NCBI RefSeq assembly: GCF_000518245.1
Contig: NZ_KI912403.1
Location: forward strand, 62,001-126,000
DNA: 64,000 nucleotides
Direction of reading: 5' to 3'
Source: Brachyspira alvinipulli ATCC 51933
GTDB taxonomy: Bacteria; Spirochaetota; Brachyspiria; Brachyspirales; Brachyspiraceae
This document shows positions 18,894 to 28,320 of this stretch, piece after piece. How positions within the stretch are numbered: position 1 is the stretch's first letter; each line of letters starts with the position of its first letter. The notes beneath the pieces are model-generated. The model did not search any database and was not told where the DNA came from. It worked only from the letters and a program-made list of their open reading frames with translations. A program made the translations under genes and the position numbers.

Positions 18894-21488
18894 ATGAAAA
18901 AATATAAACCAACAACAAAAGAAGAATTAAAAAGATTAGTATTCACCAACAATGGTATAAAACTTGGTGATATTGATACAAGTCTTATTACAGATATGAG
19001 CGACCTTTTTAATAAAAGTGAAAGAAAAGATTTTGATGGCATAGAAGAGTGGGATACTTCTAATGTTGAGAATATGGCTTATATGTTTGCATATATGGAC
19101 TACAATGTTTTGGGACAATATTCAATGACAGAGTTTAATTCTAATTTAAATAATTGGAATGTATCAAAAGTGAAAAACATGATTTATATGTTTGCTTGTT
19201 GTACATATTTTAATCAGCCTTTAAATAAATGGGACGTTTCAAATGTGGAAAATATGTCTGGCATGTTTTTGGGTGCTAAAAAGTTTAATCAGCCTTTAAA
19301 TAATTGGAATGTATCTAAAGTGAAAGATATGAGCGATATGTTTCATAGCTGTGAAGCATTTAATAGACCTTTGGACAAATGGGATGTTTCTAATGTTAAA
19401 GATATGTCTAATATGTTTAATGTGGCTTTGAAATTTAATCAGAATATAAATAATTGGAATGTATCTAATGTTGAAGATTTATCAAAGACGTTTCGTTATT
19501 GTAAAGCTTTTGATCAGCCTCTTAATGATTGGGACGTATCTAATGTGAAAAATATGCAACATATATTTGCGGACTGTGAAAATTTTAATCAGCCTTTAGA
19601 TAAATGGGATACTTCTAATGTTGAAAGTATGGAATTTGCATTTAGAGCATGCGGTAAATTTAATCAGCCTTTAAATAGCTGGAATATGTCTAAAGTAACA
19701 AATATAGAGCATATGTTTGCTTTTACAGAAGAATTTAATCAGCCTCTTGATAAATGGGATACAAGAAATGTCATTAGTGTAATGTTGTTGTTTTCCTATG
19801 CACGCAAGTTTGATCATTATGAATCTTTAGCAAATTGGAATTTAGACAGTTTACAAGCTATAAATATAATTTGTGATGATAAGGATATGGATAAATTACC
19901 TACAAGAATTCAAGTATATAGGCAGGCATTTTTTCCTAAGGCCGATATTATAAGTATAACAAAATTTAATGTTAAAGAAATATATGAGCTTATTGCAGAT
20001 GATAAAAATAAAAAAGTTGTAAGATTGAAAAAAAGACTTGAAAGTGATTTCTCATCAGAGCTTTCATTTGTTACAAATAATTATAATTTCAAAACTATAG
20101 AAAAAGCAGAAAAGTATGCTGAAAGAAATTACAATGCTAAAAAATATGATAAGAAACTTGAATTTATACAGAATTGCCATGTATTAATAAAAGATAAATC
20201 AAGAGAAGTAAATATCAATCTTATAAAGTATATATATTCAGAATATTTGTCTTTAAAGAAAACTATTAAAAAATTAGAAAAAATTGATAATATGGTTAAT
20301 TTACTTGATTTAAAATCATTTGTAAATTTTACTAAGGAAATTTATTTAAAAAATCAAGATGAAGTTATCACTGCTTTTGTTTATGCTATGTACGGAGGAG
20401 ATGAAGCTTTAAAGAAAATAGAAGAATTAATTTATACTATTGAATCAAAAAATCTACTTACAATGATAAGCTTCAATATAGAAAGCAGATATGCTCAGAG
20501 TTTATTATATAAAATATATATAAATTCAACTAAAAGTGCAATTCGTAAAGAAGCAGAGGAAATGATTAATGAGTTACTTGAAAAAATTAATATAGGTTAT
20601 ACTGAATTTAGATTAAGATGTATGCCTAATTTGGAATTCAATTCTAAAGGTGAAAAAGAGTTGAATGAAGATTATAAATTAATTGTCAATAATGATTATA
20701 CTTTAACTTTATTCGATATAAAAAATAATAAAGAATTAAAGAAAGTACCTCAAAGTATTGATAAAAAATTAAAAGATAAAATAAAAGAATTGGGTAAAGA
20801 AGCAGATAAGTTTATTAATCATAGTTCACATATTTTAGGTATTATGTTAATAGACGGTGATATATTGAGTTATGACTTGTTTAAAGAAGTTTTTATTGAT
20901 AATTATTTGATGAATAAATTTGGTTCTGGTTTAATATGGAATTTGTATGATAAAGATAAAAACTTTATAACAACTTTCAGATATACAAGCGATGGAAAAT
21001 ATTTAAACTGTGATGATGAAGAAGTAAAAATTAATGCTGATAATTTTATGAGTTTGGCAACTCCTATAGAAATGGACGATGAAACTATAGATAAATGGGT
21101 AAAACAGATTGAAGATAATCAATTATCACAGCCTATAAATCAATTTACAGTTATAAAATTAAATAAAGATAATCTAAAAAAAGATATAAAGAAAATAAAA
21201 AATATAGATACAAGCTATGGAGCTTTTAAATTCTTTGCTCAAAAATATGATATGCATACCAATGATGTATTAGGAGATAATGACACTATAACATATACAT
21301 TCACATCAAATGACGGAGATATTTTTACTATGTCTGCAAAAGTTGATGAGGAAGTAGAATATGATGATTTAATCAATATTAGTATTGATTTCAAAAAGGG
21401 TGAAAATAAAAAAGAGATAAGTAACAGATTTATTTATACTTTATTAGTATTTATAATTTTGGATTTTAGGTTGACGGATTTATTTTAA
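18894..21488 (+). CDS. DUF285 repeats fused to DUF4132-like domain, paralogue B1
   Basis: 864 residues from the ATG at 18894; the TTG at 18891 is in frame, but AGGAG (18883-18887) is better spaced from the ATG. Head, about nine full repeats and one degenerate repeat, helical middle and DUF4132-like C-terminus are arranged as in A1. The middle and end differ clearly from A1/A2 (for example FVNFTKEIYLKNQDE and LATPIEMDDETIDKW), making this a second subgroup with B2 and the broken B3. The last residues LDFRLTDLF are shared by the whole family. No signal peptide. Function unknown. Confidence 0.85.
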   Translation: MKKYKPTTKEELKRLVFTNNGIKLGDIDTSLITDMSDLFNKSERKDFDGIEEWDTSNVENMAYMFAYMDYNVLGQYSMTEFNSNLNNWNVSKVKNMIYMFACCTYFNQPLNKWDVSNVENMSGMFLGAKKFNQPLNNWNVSKVKDMSDMFHSCEAFNRPLDKWDVSNVKDMSNMFNVALKFNQNINNWNVSNVEDLSKTFRYCKAFDQPLNDWDVSNVKNMQHIFADCENFNQPLDKWDTSNVESMEFAFRACGKFNQPLNSWNMSKVTNIEHMFAFTEEFNQPLDKWDTRNVISVMLLFSYARKFDHYESLANWNLDSLQAINIICDDKDMDKLPTRIQVYRQAFFPKADIISITKFNVKEIYELIADDKNKKVVRLKKRLESDFSSELSFVTNNYNFKTIEKAEKYAERNYNAKKYDKKLEFIQNCHVLIKDKSREVNINLIKYIYSEYLSLKKTIKKLEKIDNMVNLLDLKSFVNFTKEIYLKNQDEVITAFVYAMYGGDEALKKIEELIYTIESKNLLTMISFNIESRYAQSLLYKIYINSTKSAIRKEAEEMINELLEKINIGYTEFRLRCMPNLEFNSKGEKELNEDYKLIVNNDYTLTLFDIKNNKELKKVPQSIDKKLKDKIKELGKEADKFINHSSHILGIMLIDGDILSYDLFKEVFIDNYLMNKFGSGLIWNLYDKDKNFITTFRYTSDGKYLNCDDEEVKINADNFMSLATPIEMDDETIDKWVKQIEDNQLSQPINQFTVIKLNKDNLKKDIKKIKNIDTSYGAFKFFAQKYDMHTNDVLGDNDTITYTFTSNDGDIFTMSAKVDEEVEYDDLINISIDFKKGENKKEISNRFIYTLLVFIILDFRLTDLF

Positions 21489-21606
21489 ATAAACTGAAAT
21501 AATTTTATACTTACATTTTCTTAAAGTGTATTCGAGTTTATTGAGGATATAGGTTATTTGATGAAGTTTTTAGAGTGTATGGTCAGAAAAATAACAACAT
21601 GTAAAA

Positions 21607-21718
21607 TATAACCTAAATTAGACTAAAAAATGCAGTCTTTCGCCGTAGGCGGACTTTGTCTGCTTCTTTTGGTCACAAAAAGAACTGGTGGTTCGGGGCT
21701 AGTCCCGAAAATAATTAA
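21607..21718 (+). repeat. Dispersed GC-rich repeat, unit 3
   Basis: TATAACCTAAA, then CTAAAAAATGCAGTCTTT, a core with CGCCGTAGGCGG, AAAAAGAACTGG, the stem-loop GGGGCTAGTCCC, then AATAATTAA. It aligns from end to end with unit 2. It lies in the 625-base gap between paralogues B1 and B2. Confidence 0.6.
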
Positions 21719-21840
21719 AAAAATTAGTATTTGATTTTGTCATATAATTTTTTTATTCAACTTTTTCCCGCCGCAAAAAGTTGCAAAAAATGCAAGTTTT
21801 TTAGCTTTATATGTATATAATATGTATTATATATAATAAA

Positions 21841-21950
21841 ATCTAAATTTAGATTAAAAATGCAGTCCTTTTGCTTCGCCTGTGGCAACAAAAGAAGTGG
21901 TGGCTTACCCTACGGATACGCAAAGCCCCAGTTATTAAAACAAAATATAG
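21841..21950 (+). repeat. Dispersed GC-rich repeat, unit 4
   Basis: Starts TTAAAAATGCAGTCCTTTT near 21854, has a GC-rich core with GCCTGTGGCAACAAAAGAAG, and ends GCAAAGCCCCAGTTAT then AAAACAAAATATA, the same ending as unit 1. Confidence 0.55.
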
Positions 21951-21961
21951 TTGTTTAGGTA

Positions 21962-22015
21962 TATACTTTTTTAGTATTTATAATTTAGGATTTTAGATTG
22001 ACAGATTTATTTTGA
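21962..22015 (+). pseudogene. Relic 3' tail of a DUF285-DUF4132 gene
   Basis: Reads YTFLVFII, stop, DFRLTDLF, stop. This is the last 17 codons of the paralogue family (B2 ends YTFLVFMIFDFRLTDLF) with one codon turned into TAG. No matching upstream part is present, so this is what remains of a deleted copy, about 100 bases before B2. Confidence 0.75.
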
Positions 22016-22113
22016 TTATATAAAATAATATAAGTTACTCAGTTGCCTACATTAAATCTAATGATTAAAATAAGCTATAGTAAATTAGCAGTGTAGATAT
22101 TTGGGAGAAAATT

Positions 22114-24702
22114 ATGAGAAAATATAAACCAGCAACAAAAAAAGAATTAAAAAAATTGGTATTTACTGACGGAATAAAACTTTATGATGTTGATACAAGT
22201 CTTATCACAGATATGAGCAAACTTTTTCATGAAAGTAAAAGAAAAGATTTTGAAGGTATAGAAGATTGGGACGTTTCTAATGTTACCAATATGGATATGA
22301 TGTTTGCATATATGGACTATCATATGATGGGAAGATACTCAAGGACAGATTTTGATCCAGATTTAAGTAATTGGAATGTATCCAAAGTTAAAAGTATGAA
22401 TAATATGTTTGCTTACTGTTCCAATTTTGATCAGCCTTTGGATAATTGGGACGTTTCAAATGTTGAAGATATGGCATTTATGTTTTATGGTGCGAAAGAA
22501 TTTAATCAGCCTTTAAATAGTTGGAATGTATCAAAAGTTAAAGATATGAGAGGTATGTTTCAGCATTGTGAATTTTTTAATCAGCCTTTAGATAAATGGG
22601 ATACTTCTAATGTTGAAGATATGTCTTGTATGTTTGCTTGGGCAAAAAGGTTTAATAAGTCTTTAAATACTTGGAATACATCTAAAGTTAAAGATTTATC
22701 AACTATGTTTCGTTATTGTCATGCTTTTAATCAGCCTCTCAATGATTGGGACGTATCTAATGTTACAAATATGGAAGATTTATTTAGAGAATGTGAAAAA
22801 TTTAATCAGCCTTTAGATAAATGGGACACTTCTAATGTTGTAAATATGGAAAATACATTTTTCTCATGCGGTAAATTTAATCAGCCTTTAAATAATTGGA
22901 ATGTATCTAATGTGGAAAATATGGACTGTATGTTTTATTTGGCTGAAAAATTTAATCAGCCTCTTGATAAATGGAATACAGAAAAACTAAACACTGCAGC
23001 AGGATTATTTAGATTTGCCTACGGATTTGATAATTACGAATCTTTAGAACATTGGAATTTAGATAATTTGCAGGAAGTTGGCACTTTTTGTGATGATGAG
23101 GAGAAATTGCATACAAGGCTTAAAGTATATATGCAGGCATTTTATCCTAAAGAAGATTATATAACTATAACAAAATTTAATGTTAAAGAAATATACGAGC
23201 TTATTGCAAAAGATAAAAATAGAAGAATTGTAAGATTAAGAAAAAAACTTGAAAGTGATTTTTCATCAGAACTTTCATTCGTTACAAAAGATTATAATTT
23301 TAAAACTATAGAAAAAGCAGAAAAGTATGCTCAAAAAAAATACAATGCTGAAAAAGAAGATGAAAAACTTACATTTATAAAAGACTGCCATGTTTTAATA
23401 AAAGATAAATCAAGAGAAGTAGATATTACGGTTATAAAATATATATATTCAGAGTATTTATCTTTGAAAAGAGACATTAAAAGATTAGGAAAAATTGATA
23501 ATATAGTTAATTTGCTTGATTTTGAATCATTTTTAAAGTTTATTAGAGAAATTTATTTAGAAAATCAAAACATGGAAATTGCTAATTTTGTTTATGCTAT
23601 TTATGGAGGAGAAGAAGCTTTAAAAGAAATATCTGAATTAATATTATTAGGTATTGATTCACAACTTTTCCTTATAATAATAAAACTCAATATAGAAAGC
23701 AGATATGCACAGTATTTATTATATAAAATATATTTAGAGACAACTATATATGAAATTCAGCAGGAAGCAGGAAGAATGATTAATGAAATACTTGAAAAAA
23801 CGAAAATTGGTTATACTGAATTTAGATTAAGATGCACGCCTAATTATGGATTTAATTCTAAAGGTGAAAAAATATTAAATGATGATTATAAACTCATTGT
23901 TAATGAAGATTATTCTTTGAGTTTATTTGATATAAAAAGTAACAAAGAATTAAAAAAGATTCCTCAAAACTTTGATGAAAATTTAAAAGAAGAAATAAAA
24001 GAATTAAGAAAAGAAGTACAAAAGTTTATTAATCATAATGCTCATCTTTTAGGTATAACATTAATAGACGGAGATATTTATAGTTATGATTTGTTCAAAG
24101 AAGTTTTTATTGATAATTATTTAATGAATAAATTTGCTTCTTCTTTAGTCTGGAATTTATATGATAAAGATAAAAACTTTATAACAACTTTTAGATATTC
24201 AAGTGATGGAAGATATTTAAATTGTGAAGATAAAAAAGTAAAAATTAATGCTGATAATTTTATCTCTTTGGCAACCCCTGCTGAAATGGACGATGAGATT
24301 ATAGATAAATGGATAAAACAGCTTGAAGATCATAAGTTAGTACAGCCTATAAATCAATTAACAGTTACAAAATTAGATAAAAATAATTTGGAAAAAGAAA
24401 TAAATAAATTAAATAATATAGAAGCAAGTTACGGAGCTTTTAAGTTTTTTGCTGAAAAATATGATATGGATACTGATGATGTATTAGTAGATAACGGTAC
24501 TGTAACATATACATTTCCAGCAAATGATGGAGATATTTTTACTATCTCTGCAAAAGTTTATGCTGATATAGAGTATGATGAGCCTGTAAACATTACTATT
24601 GATTTTAAAAAAGCTGAAAATAAAGAAGAAATAAGTAAAAGATTTGTTTATACTTTTTTAGTATTTATGATTTTTGATTTTAGATTGACTGATTTATTTT
24701 AA
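22114..24702 (+). CDS. DUF285 repeats fused to DUF4132-like domain, paralogue B2
   Basis: 862 residues, close to B1 over the whole length. Head RKYKPATKKELKKLV, about nine 25-residue repeats plus a degenerate copy (ending near residue 330), the helical middle, then FITTFRYSSDGRYLN and LATPAEMDDEIIDKW in the DUF4132-like part. Repeats alternate LDKWDTSNV-type and LNSWNVSKV-type units, so the real period is often 50 residues. Ribosome binding site GGGAGAAA. No export signal. A hairpin follows the stop. Function unknown. Confidence 0.85.
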   Translation: MRKYKPATKKELKKLVFTDGIKLYDVDTSLITDMSKLFHESKRKDFEGIEDWDVSNVTNMDMMFAYMDYHMMGRYSRTDFDPDLSNWNVSKVKSMNNMFAYCSNFDQPLDNWDVSNVEDMAFMFYGAKEFNQPLNSWNVSKVKDMRGMFQHCEFFNQPLDKWDTSNVEDMSCMFAWAKRFNKSLNTWNTSKVKDLSTMFRYCHAFNQPLNDWDVSNVTNMEDLFRECEKFNQPLDKWDTSNVVNMENTFFSCGKFNQPLNNWNVSNVENMDCMFYLAEKFNQPLDKWNTEKLNTAAGLFRFAYGFDNYESLEHWNLDNLQEVGTFCDDEEKLHTRLKVYMQAFYPKEDYITITKFNVKEIYELIAKDKNRRIVRLRKKLESDFSSELSFVTKDYNFKTIEKAEKYAQKKYNAEKEDEKLTFIKDCHVLIKDKSREVDITVIKYIYSEYLSLKRDIKRLGKIDNIVNLLDFESFLKFIREIYLENQNMEIANFVYAIYGGEEALKEISELILLGIDSQLFLIIIKLNIESRYAQYLLYKIYLETTIYEIQQEAGRMINEILEKTKIGYTEFRLRCTPNYGFNSKGEKILNDDYKLIVNEDYSLSLFDIKSNKELKKIPQNFDENLKEEIKELRKEVQKFINHNAHLLGITLIDGDIYSYDLFKEVFIDNYLMNKFASSLVWNLYDKDKNFITTFRYSSDGRYLNCEDKKVKINADNFISLATPAEMDDEIIDKWIKQLEDHKLVQPINQLTVTKLDKNNLEKEINKLNNIEASYGAFKFFAEKYDMDTDDVLVDNGTVTYTFPANDGDIFTISAKVYADIEYDEPVNITIDFKKAENKEEISKRFVYTFLVFMIFDFRLTDLF

Positions 24703-24714
24703 TTATATATAAAT

Positions 24715-24751
24715 AATAGAGTAGATATCATTTTTTGTTATCTACTCTATT
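24715..24751 (+). terminator. Hairpin after paralogue B2
   Basis: A perfect 13-bp stem (24715-24727 with 24739-24751) and an 11-base loop, 13 bases after the stop. It is followed by A rather than T, so it may end transcription weakly or protect the mRNA 3' end. Confidence 0.5.
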
Positions 24752-24840
24752 AAAAAATAATAAATTTTAGAAATTGTATTTAATGTGGTATATGATGAAA
24801 ATTTTTAAGTTTGTCAAAATTTAGATTTTTAATTTTATTC

Positions 24841-24960
24841 TTTGTGGTGGCTTTGCCCCCACACCCCCAGTTCTTTTGCCGATTAGGCACCTACTCGGTG
24901 TTGACACAGGCGAAGCCCGCCTGCGGCGAGAACCAAAAAGACTGTATTTTTTAGGTATAT
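24841..24960 (-). repeat. Dispersed GC-rich repeat, unit 5 (inverted)
   Basis: Read on the minus strand it starts ATATACCTAAAAAATACAGT and CTTTTTGGTT, has CGCCGCAGGCGGGC in the core, then GCAAAAGAACTGGGGG and GGGGGCAAAGCC. It is therefore the same element as units 2 and 3, in opposite orientation. Confidence 0.6.
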
Positions 24961-25007
24961 CTTATATTTAATATGAATGTTTTTAATATAAAGTTATAGC
25001 AATTGCG

Positions 25008-25052
25008 TTTTTTGCCACTTTGACGAAGTCGCAGAGCGTGTGCGGCAAAAAA
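25008..25052. repeat. GC-rich block with TTTTTTGCC/GGCAAAAAA arms
   Basis: Perfect 9-bp inverted arms (25008-25016 and 25044-25052) enclose a GC-rich core. It lies in the 439-base gap before paralogue B3 and could form a hairpin. No gene is visible here. Confidence 0.45.
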
Positions 25053-25141
25053 GTAGATAAAATTTATATAAAGTGAATCAGTTGACAAAGTTAAAAATTT
25101 TTAGTATATATAATCTACATAATTGAAATTAGGATAAAATT

Positions 25142-26469
25142 ATGAAAAAATACAAACCAGCAACTAAAGAAGAATTGAAAGAATTAGTATTTACTGATGG
25201 TATAAAGCTTGATTGTGTTGATACAAGTCTTATAACTGATATGAGTTATCTTTTTCATGAAAGTAAAAGAAAAGATTTTGAAGGCATAGAAGATTGGGAT
25301 GTTTCTAATGTTGAGGATATGTCTTATATGTTTGCATATATGGATTTTAATTTTATTTTAGATTTATCAAGAATAGATTTTAATCCTAATTTAAATAATT
25401 GGAATGTATCTAAAGTTAAAAAGATGAATAATATGTTTGCATATTGTTCTCATTTTAATAAGCCTTTGGATAAGTGGGACACTTCTAATGTTGAAGATAT
25501 GTCATTTATGTTTTTGCAGGCAAAAGTTTTTAATCAATCTTTAAATGATTGGAATGTATCTAAAGTAAAAGATATGAGAGGTATGTTTAAGTTAGCAGAA
25601 AGTTTTAATCAGCCTTTGGATAAATGGGATACTTCTAATGTTGAAGATATGTCCTTTATGTTTAATCTGGTAAAAAACTTTAATCAGCCTTTAAATAATT
25701 GGAATATTAATAAAGTTGAAGATTTATCAAATATGTTTAGTTATTGTACATTTTTTAATCAGCCTCTTAATGACTGGGACGTATCTAATGTAAAAAATAT
25801 GGAATCTTTGTTTAATAGTTGTGAGAATTTTAATCAGCCTTTAGATAAATGGGAGACTTCTAATGTTGAAAATATGTCATTTATGTTTGATGATTGCAAA
25901 AAATTTAATCAGTCTTTAAATAGCTGGAATGTATCTAATGTAAACTATATGAACTGTATGTTTCTTTCAGCAGAAAGTTTTAATCAGCCGCTTGATAAAT
26001 GGAATACAAAAAAAGTAACTAACATAGAGTTTATGTTTAGATATGCAGAAAAGTTTGATCATTATGAATCTTTAGAAAATTGGAATTTAGATAAATTAAA
26101 AGATATAACTTTAATTTGTGATGATGAAAATAAATTGCATACAAGACTTAAAATATATATGCAAGTTTTTTATCCTAAAGAAGATTATATAACTATAACA
26201 AAAGATAATGTCAAAGAAATATATGATCTTATTGCAAAAGATAAAAATAGAAGAGTTGTAAGATTAAGGAAAAAACTTGAAGAAGAATTTTCATCAGAGC
26301 TTTAATTCGTTACAAATGATTATATTATGTTAATAGAGGTGGGTCGTTAGATGGAAGTCATTCAAACGCAGATGATGTATAATATGATAATTTAGTAAAT
26401 ATTAATTTTGATTTCAAAAAAGGTAAAAATAAAGAGAAAATCAGCAAAGGATTCGTTTATAATTTTTGA
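25142..26469 (+). pseudogene. Broken DUF285-DUF4132 paralogue B3
   Basis: The first 387 codons match B1/B2: head, about nine full repeats and one degenerate repeat, then the start of the helical middle. The frame stops at 26303-26305 where B2 has TCA (Ser) and this copy has TAA, a single-base change within otherwise matching DNA (CTTTAATTCGTTACAAA against CTTTCATTCGTTACAAA). After about 20 more matching bases, about 1.3 kb of the family sequence is missing. Near 26370-26469 the far C-terminus reappears in another frame: ADDV, stop, YDNLVNINFDFKKGKNKEK and GFVYNF, and it ends early. A truncated 387-residue repeat protein could still be made. Ribosome binding site weak. Confidence 0.8.
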
Positions 26470-26492
26470 TTGTCTTAGAAAATTATAATAAA

Positions 26493-26534
26493 AAGCATTT
26501 GCACATAAAATATGATGCTTATATGCAAATGCTT
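26493..26534 (-). terminator. Hairpin after hom
   Basis: An 11-bp stem (26493-26503 with 26524-26534) with a 20-base loop just past the hom stop on the minus strand. It could also end transcription from the broken DUF285 copy. Confidence 0.5.
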
Positions 26535-26544
26535 ATTAATATAT

Positions 26545-27798
26545 TTATTTAATTTTAGCTATAAATATATTGTCTATTTTTTCAACTTTTTCTATAGACT
26601 CTAAAATAGCATTAATGTTTGAATCCTTTAATATAAACATAAAGTTTCCGTTTCTTTCAATACTCTTCTCAATATTAATATCATAAAAAGCCTCATTAAA
26701 AGTAAGCAGATCATTTTTTTCTGATTTAAACCTTACATAGAAAGTTTCATTCTTTTCTTTAAAATCTTTTACTTTAACATTTTTATTTTCATTAACAAAT
26801 CCAAGTATAGGTACTCTAAGTTCATCTGTAATAAGAGTATTTCTAGCCAAAGTAACAGCATCTGAAACTATAGCACTGCTTGTAGGTCTTCCACCTGCTC
26901 CTGAACCATAAAATACAGTATCACCTGATCTGTCTCCAACAACTGTTATAGCATTGAAAGCATAATCAACTTTTGAAAGCATATTATTTGAATTAAGCAT
27001 TGTAGGTATAACATATATATATGCATTATCATTCTCATCCAAAACAGCCTCAGCTATTAACTTAATAGTAAGCTCAAGCTCTGAAGCAAATACAATATCA
27101 TCCAATATAATATTTCTTATACCTCTAATAAATATTTTATCAAAACTTATAACATTACAAAAAGCTATAGAAGAAAGTATGCAAAGTTTATGTGCAGTGT
27201 CTATTCCGTCAATATCAAATGTAGGGTCAGCCTCAGCATAACCTTTATCCTGAGCATCTTTAAGCACAACATTAAAATCTAAATTATTTTTAGTCATATT
27301 AGTTAAAATATAATTACAAGTACCATTTAATATACCATAAACACCTTCCATTCTATCAGAAACTAAACTTTCTTTCATAGCCTTTATTATAGGTATAGCA
27401 CCTGCCACAGAAGCCTCAAAAGCTATATCGGATTTTCTATTCTTTATAAGCTCGCCAAAACAATTAGCAAGCAGAGCCTTATTTGCTGTAACTACAGGCT
27501 TTTTTGTTTTCATAAGTAATTCTTTAGCAGTATCCATTCCTCCTAAAACTTCTATTACTATATCTATATCATCATCATTTAATATATCATTTAAATCTTT
27601 AGTTTTTACTTTTACAGTTTCCAAAAATTTATCATCTTTCACTTTATCAATATTTCTGCTAAAAATGGTTTTAACGGTTAATTTTATTCCTGTTCTGCTT
27701 TCCATAATAGAATTATTTTCTATAATAGTTTTTAATGTGTCCTTACCAACATGACCATAACCTGCTATTGCGACTTTAAATTCTTTTTTCTTATCCAT
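26545..27798 (-). CDS. hom: Homoserine dehydrogenase
   Basis: 417 residues, the usual monofunctional length. It reduces aspartate semialdehyde to homoserine in threonine/methionine synthesis. The NAD(P) motif VAIAGYGHVGKDTLKTI is at the N-terminus, EVLGGMD and ANKALLA follow, and the substrate region GYAEADPTFDIDGIDTAHK (about residues 187-205) is intact. The last 75 residues look like a divergent ACT-type regulatory region. The ribosome binding site is AAGGAG. A promoter-like sequence is about 70 bases upstream. The gene marks the right edge of the accessory island. Confidence 0.95.
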   Translation of the reverse strand: MDKKKEFKVAIAGYGHVGKDTLKTIIENNSIMESRTGIKLTVKTIFSRNIDKVKDDKFLETVKVKTKDLNDILNDDDIDIVIEVLGGMDTAKELLMKTKKPVVTANKALLANCFGELIKNRKSDIAFEASVAGAIPIIKAMKESLVSDRMEGVYGILNGTCNYILTNMTKNNLDFNVVLKDAQDKGYAEADPTFDIDGIDTAHKLCILSSIAFCNVISFDKIFIRGIRNIILDDIVFASELELTIKLIAEAVLDENDNAYIYVIPTMLNSNNMLSKVDYAFNAITVVGDRSGDTVFYGSGAGGRPTSSAIVSDAVTLARNTLITDELRVPILGFVNENKNVKVKDFKEKNETFYVRFKSEKNDLLTFNEAFYDINIEKSIERNGNFMFILKDSNINAILESIEKVEKIDNIFIAKIK

Positions 27799-27865
27799 TT
27801 TTAACTCCTTAAAAAATATAAAATTAACCTAAAAATTATTACAAAAGTTAGTAATATTCCAGTAT

Positions 27866-27894
27866 ATTTTAACATTTATCAAAAAAATTTACAA
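27866..27894 (-). promoter_or_regulatory. Candidate promoter of hom
   Basis: Minus-strand TTGTAA (27889-27894), 17 bases, TAAAAT (27866-27871). The leader would be about 60 bases. The rest of the 278-base gap up to the ferredoxin shows only that gene's own promoter. Confidence 0.5.
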
Positions 27895-28014
27895 GATAAT
27901 AGTTTTTTATAACATATATAGAAATCACTTTATTTTAACAAATAAAACATATTATAGTACAAATTAATCATTAATATATACTTATACATAACAAATAAAT
28001 ATAAATAATAGATA

Positions 28015-28043
28015 TTGATTTCATTATTTATTTATGTTATAAT
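28015..28043 (+). promoter_or_regulatory. Promoter of ferredoxin gene
   Basis: TTGATT (28015-28020), 17 bases, TATAAT (28038-28043), about 34 bases before the ATG. Confidence 0.65.
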
Positions 28044-28076
28044 TATAATACAGTTTATTTTTTATGGAGGTCAATT

Positions 28077-28244
28077 ATGCCACGTGTTATAAATGATGAT
28101 TGTGTAGCTTGCGGATCATGTCTTCCTGAGTGCGCATTCGATGCTATTAGTGAAGGAGATATCTACAAAATCGATCCAGACAAATGCACTGATTGCGGTG
28201 CTTGTGAAGCTGTTTGTCCAAGCAACGCTATACATCAAGCTTAA
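28077..28244 (+). CDS. Small 2[4Fe-4S] ferredoxin
   Basis: 55 residues. The two cluster motifs are complete: CVACGSCLPEC (Cys 9, 12, 15, 19) and CTDCGACEAVC (Cys 37, 40, 43, 47), the latter followed by Pro, as in clostridial-type ferredoxins. It carries electrons for low-potential enzymes such as pyruvate:ferredoxin oxidoreductase or hydrogenase; the partner is not next to it. The start follows a strong site (TGGAGG). With its own promoter and a strong terminator it is a single-gene transcript, as expected for an abundant small protein. Confidence 0.95.
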   Translation: MPRVINDDCVACGSCLPECAFDAISEGDIYKIDPDKCTDCGACEAVCPSNAIHQA

Positions 28245-28265
28245 TTGCTACTGATGGCATAGCAG

Positions 28266-28304
28266 GGGCAGGTTATACAATATAGCCTGCCCTATTAATT
28301 TTTT
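28266..28304 (+). terminator. Rho-independent terminator of ferredoxin gene
   Basis: A 12-bp GC-containing stem (28266-28277 with 28281-28292, one G-T pair) and a 3-base loop, followed by TATTAATTTTTT. Confidence 0.85.
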
Positions 28305-28320
28305 ATTATAAGGAATAATA

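Noticed and set aside
4096-26469. Whole accessory island as a prophage
   Set aside because: No integrase, capsid, terminase, tail or lysis gene is visible.
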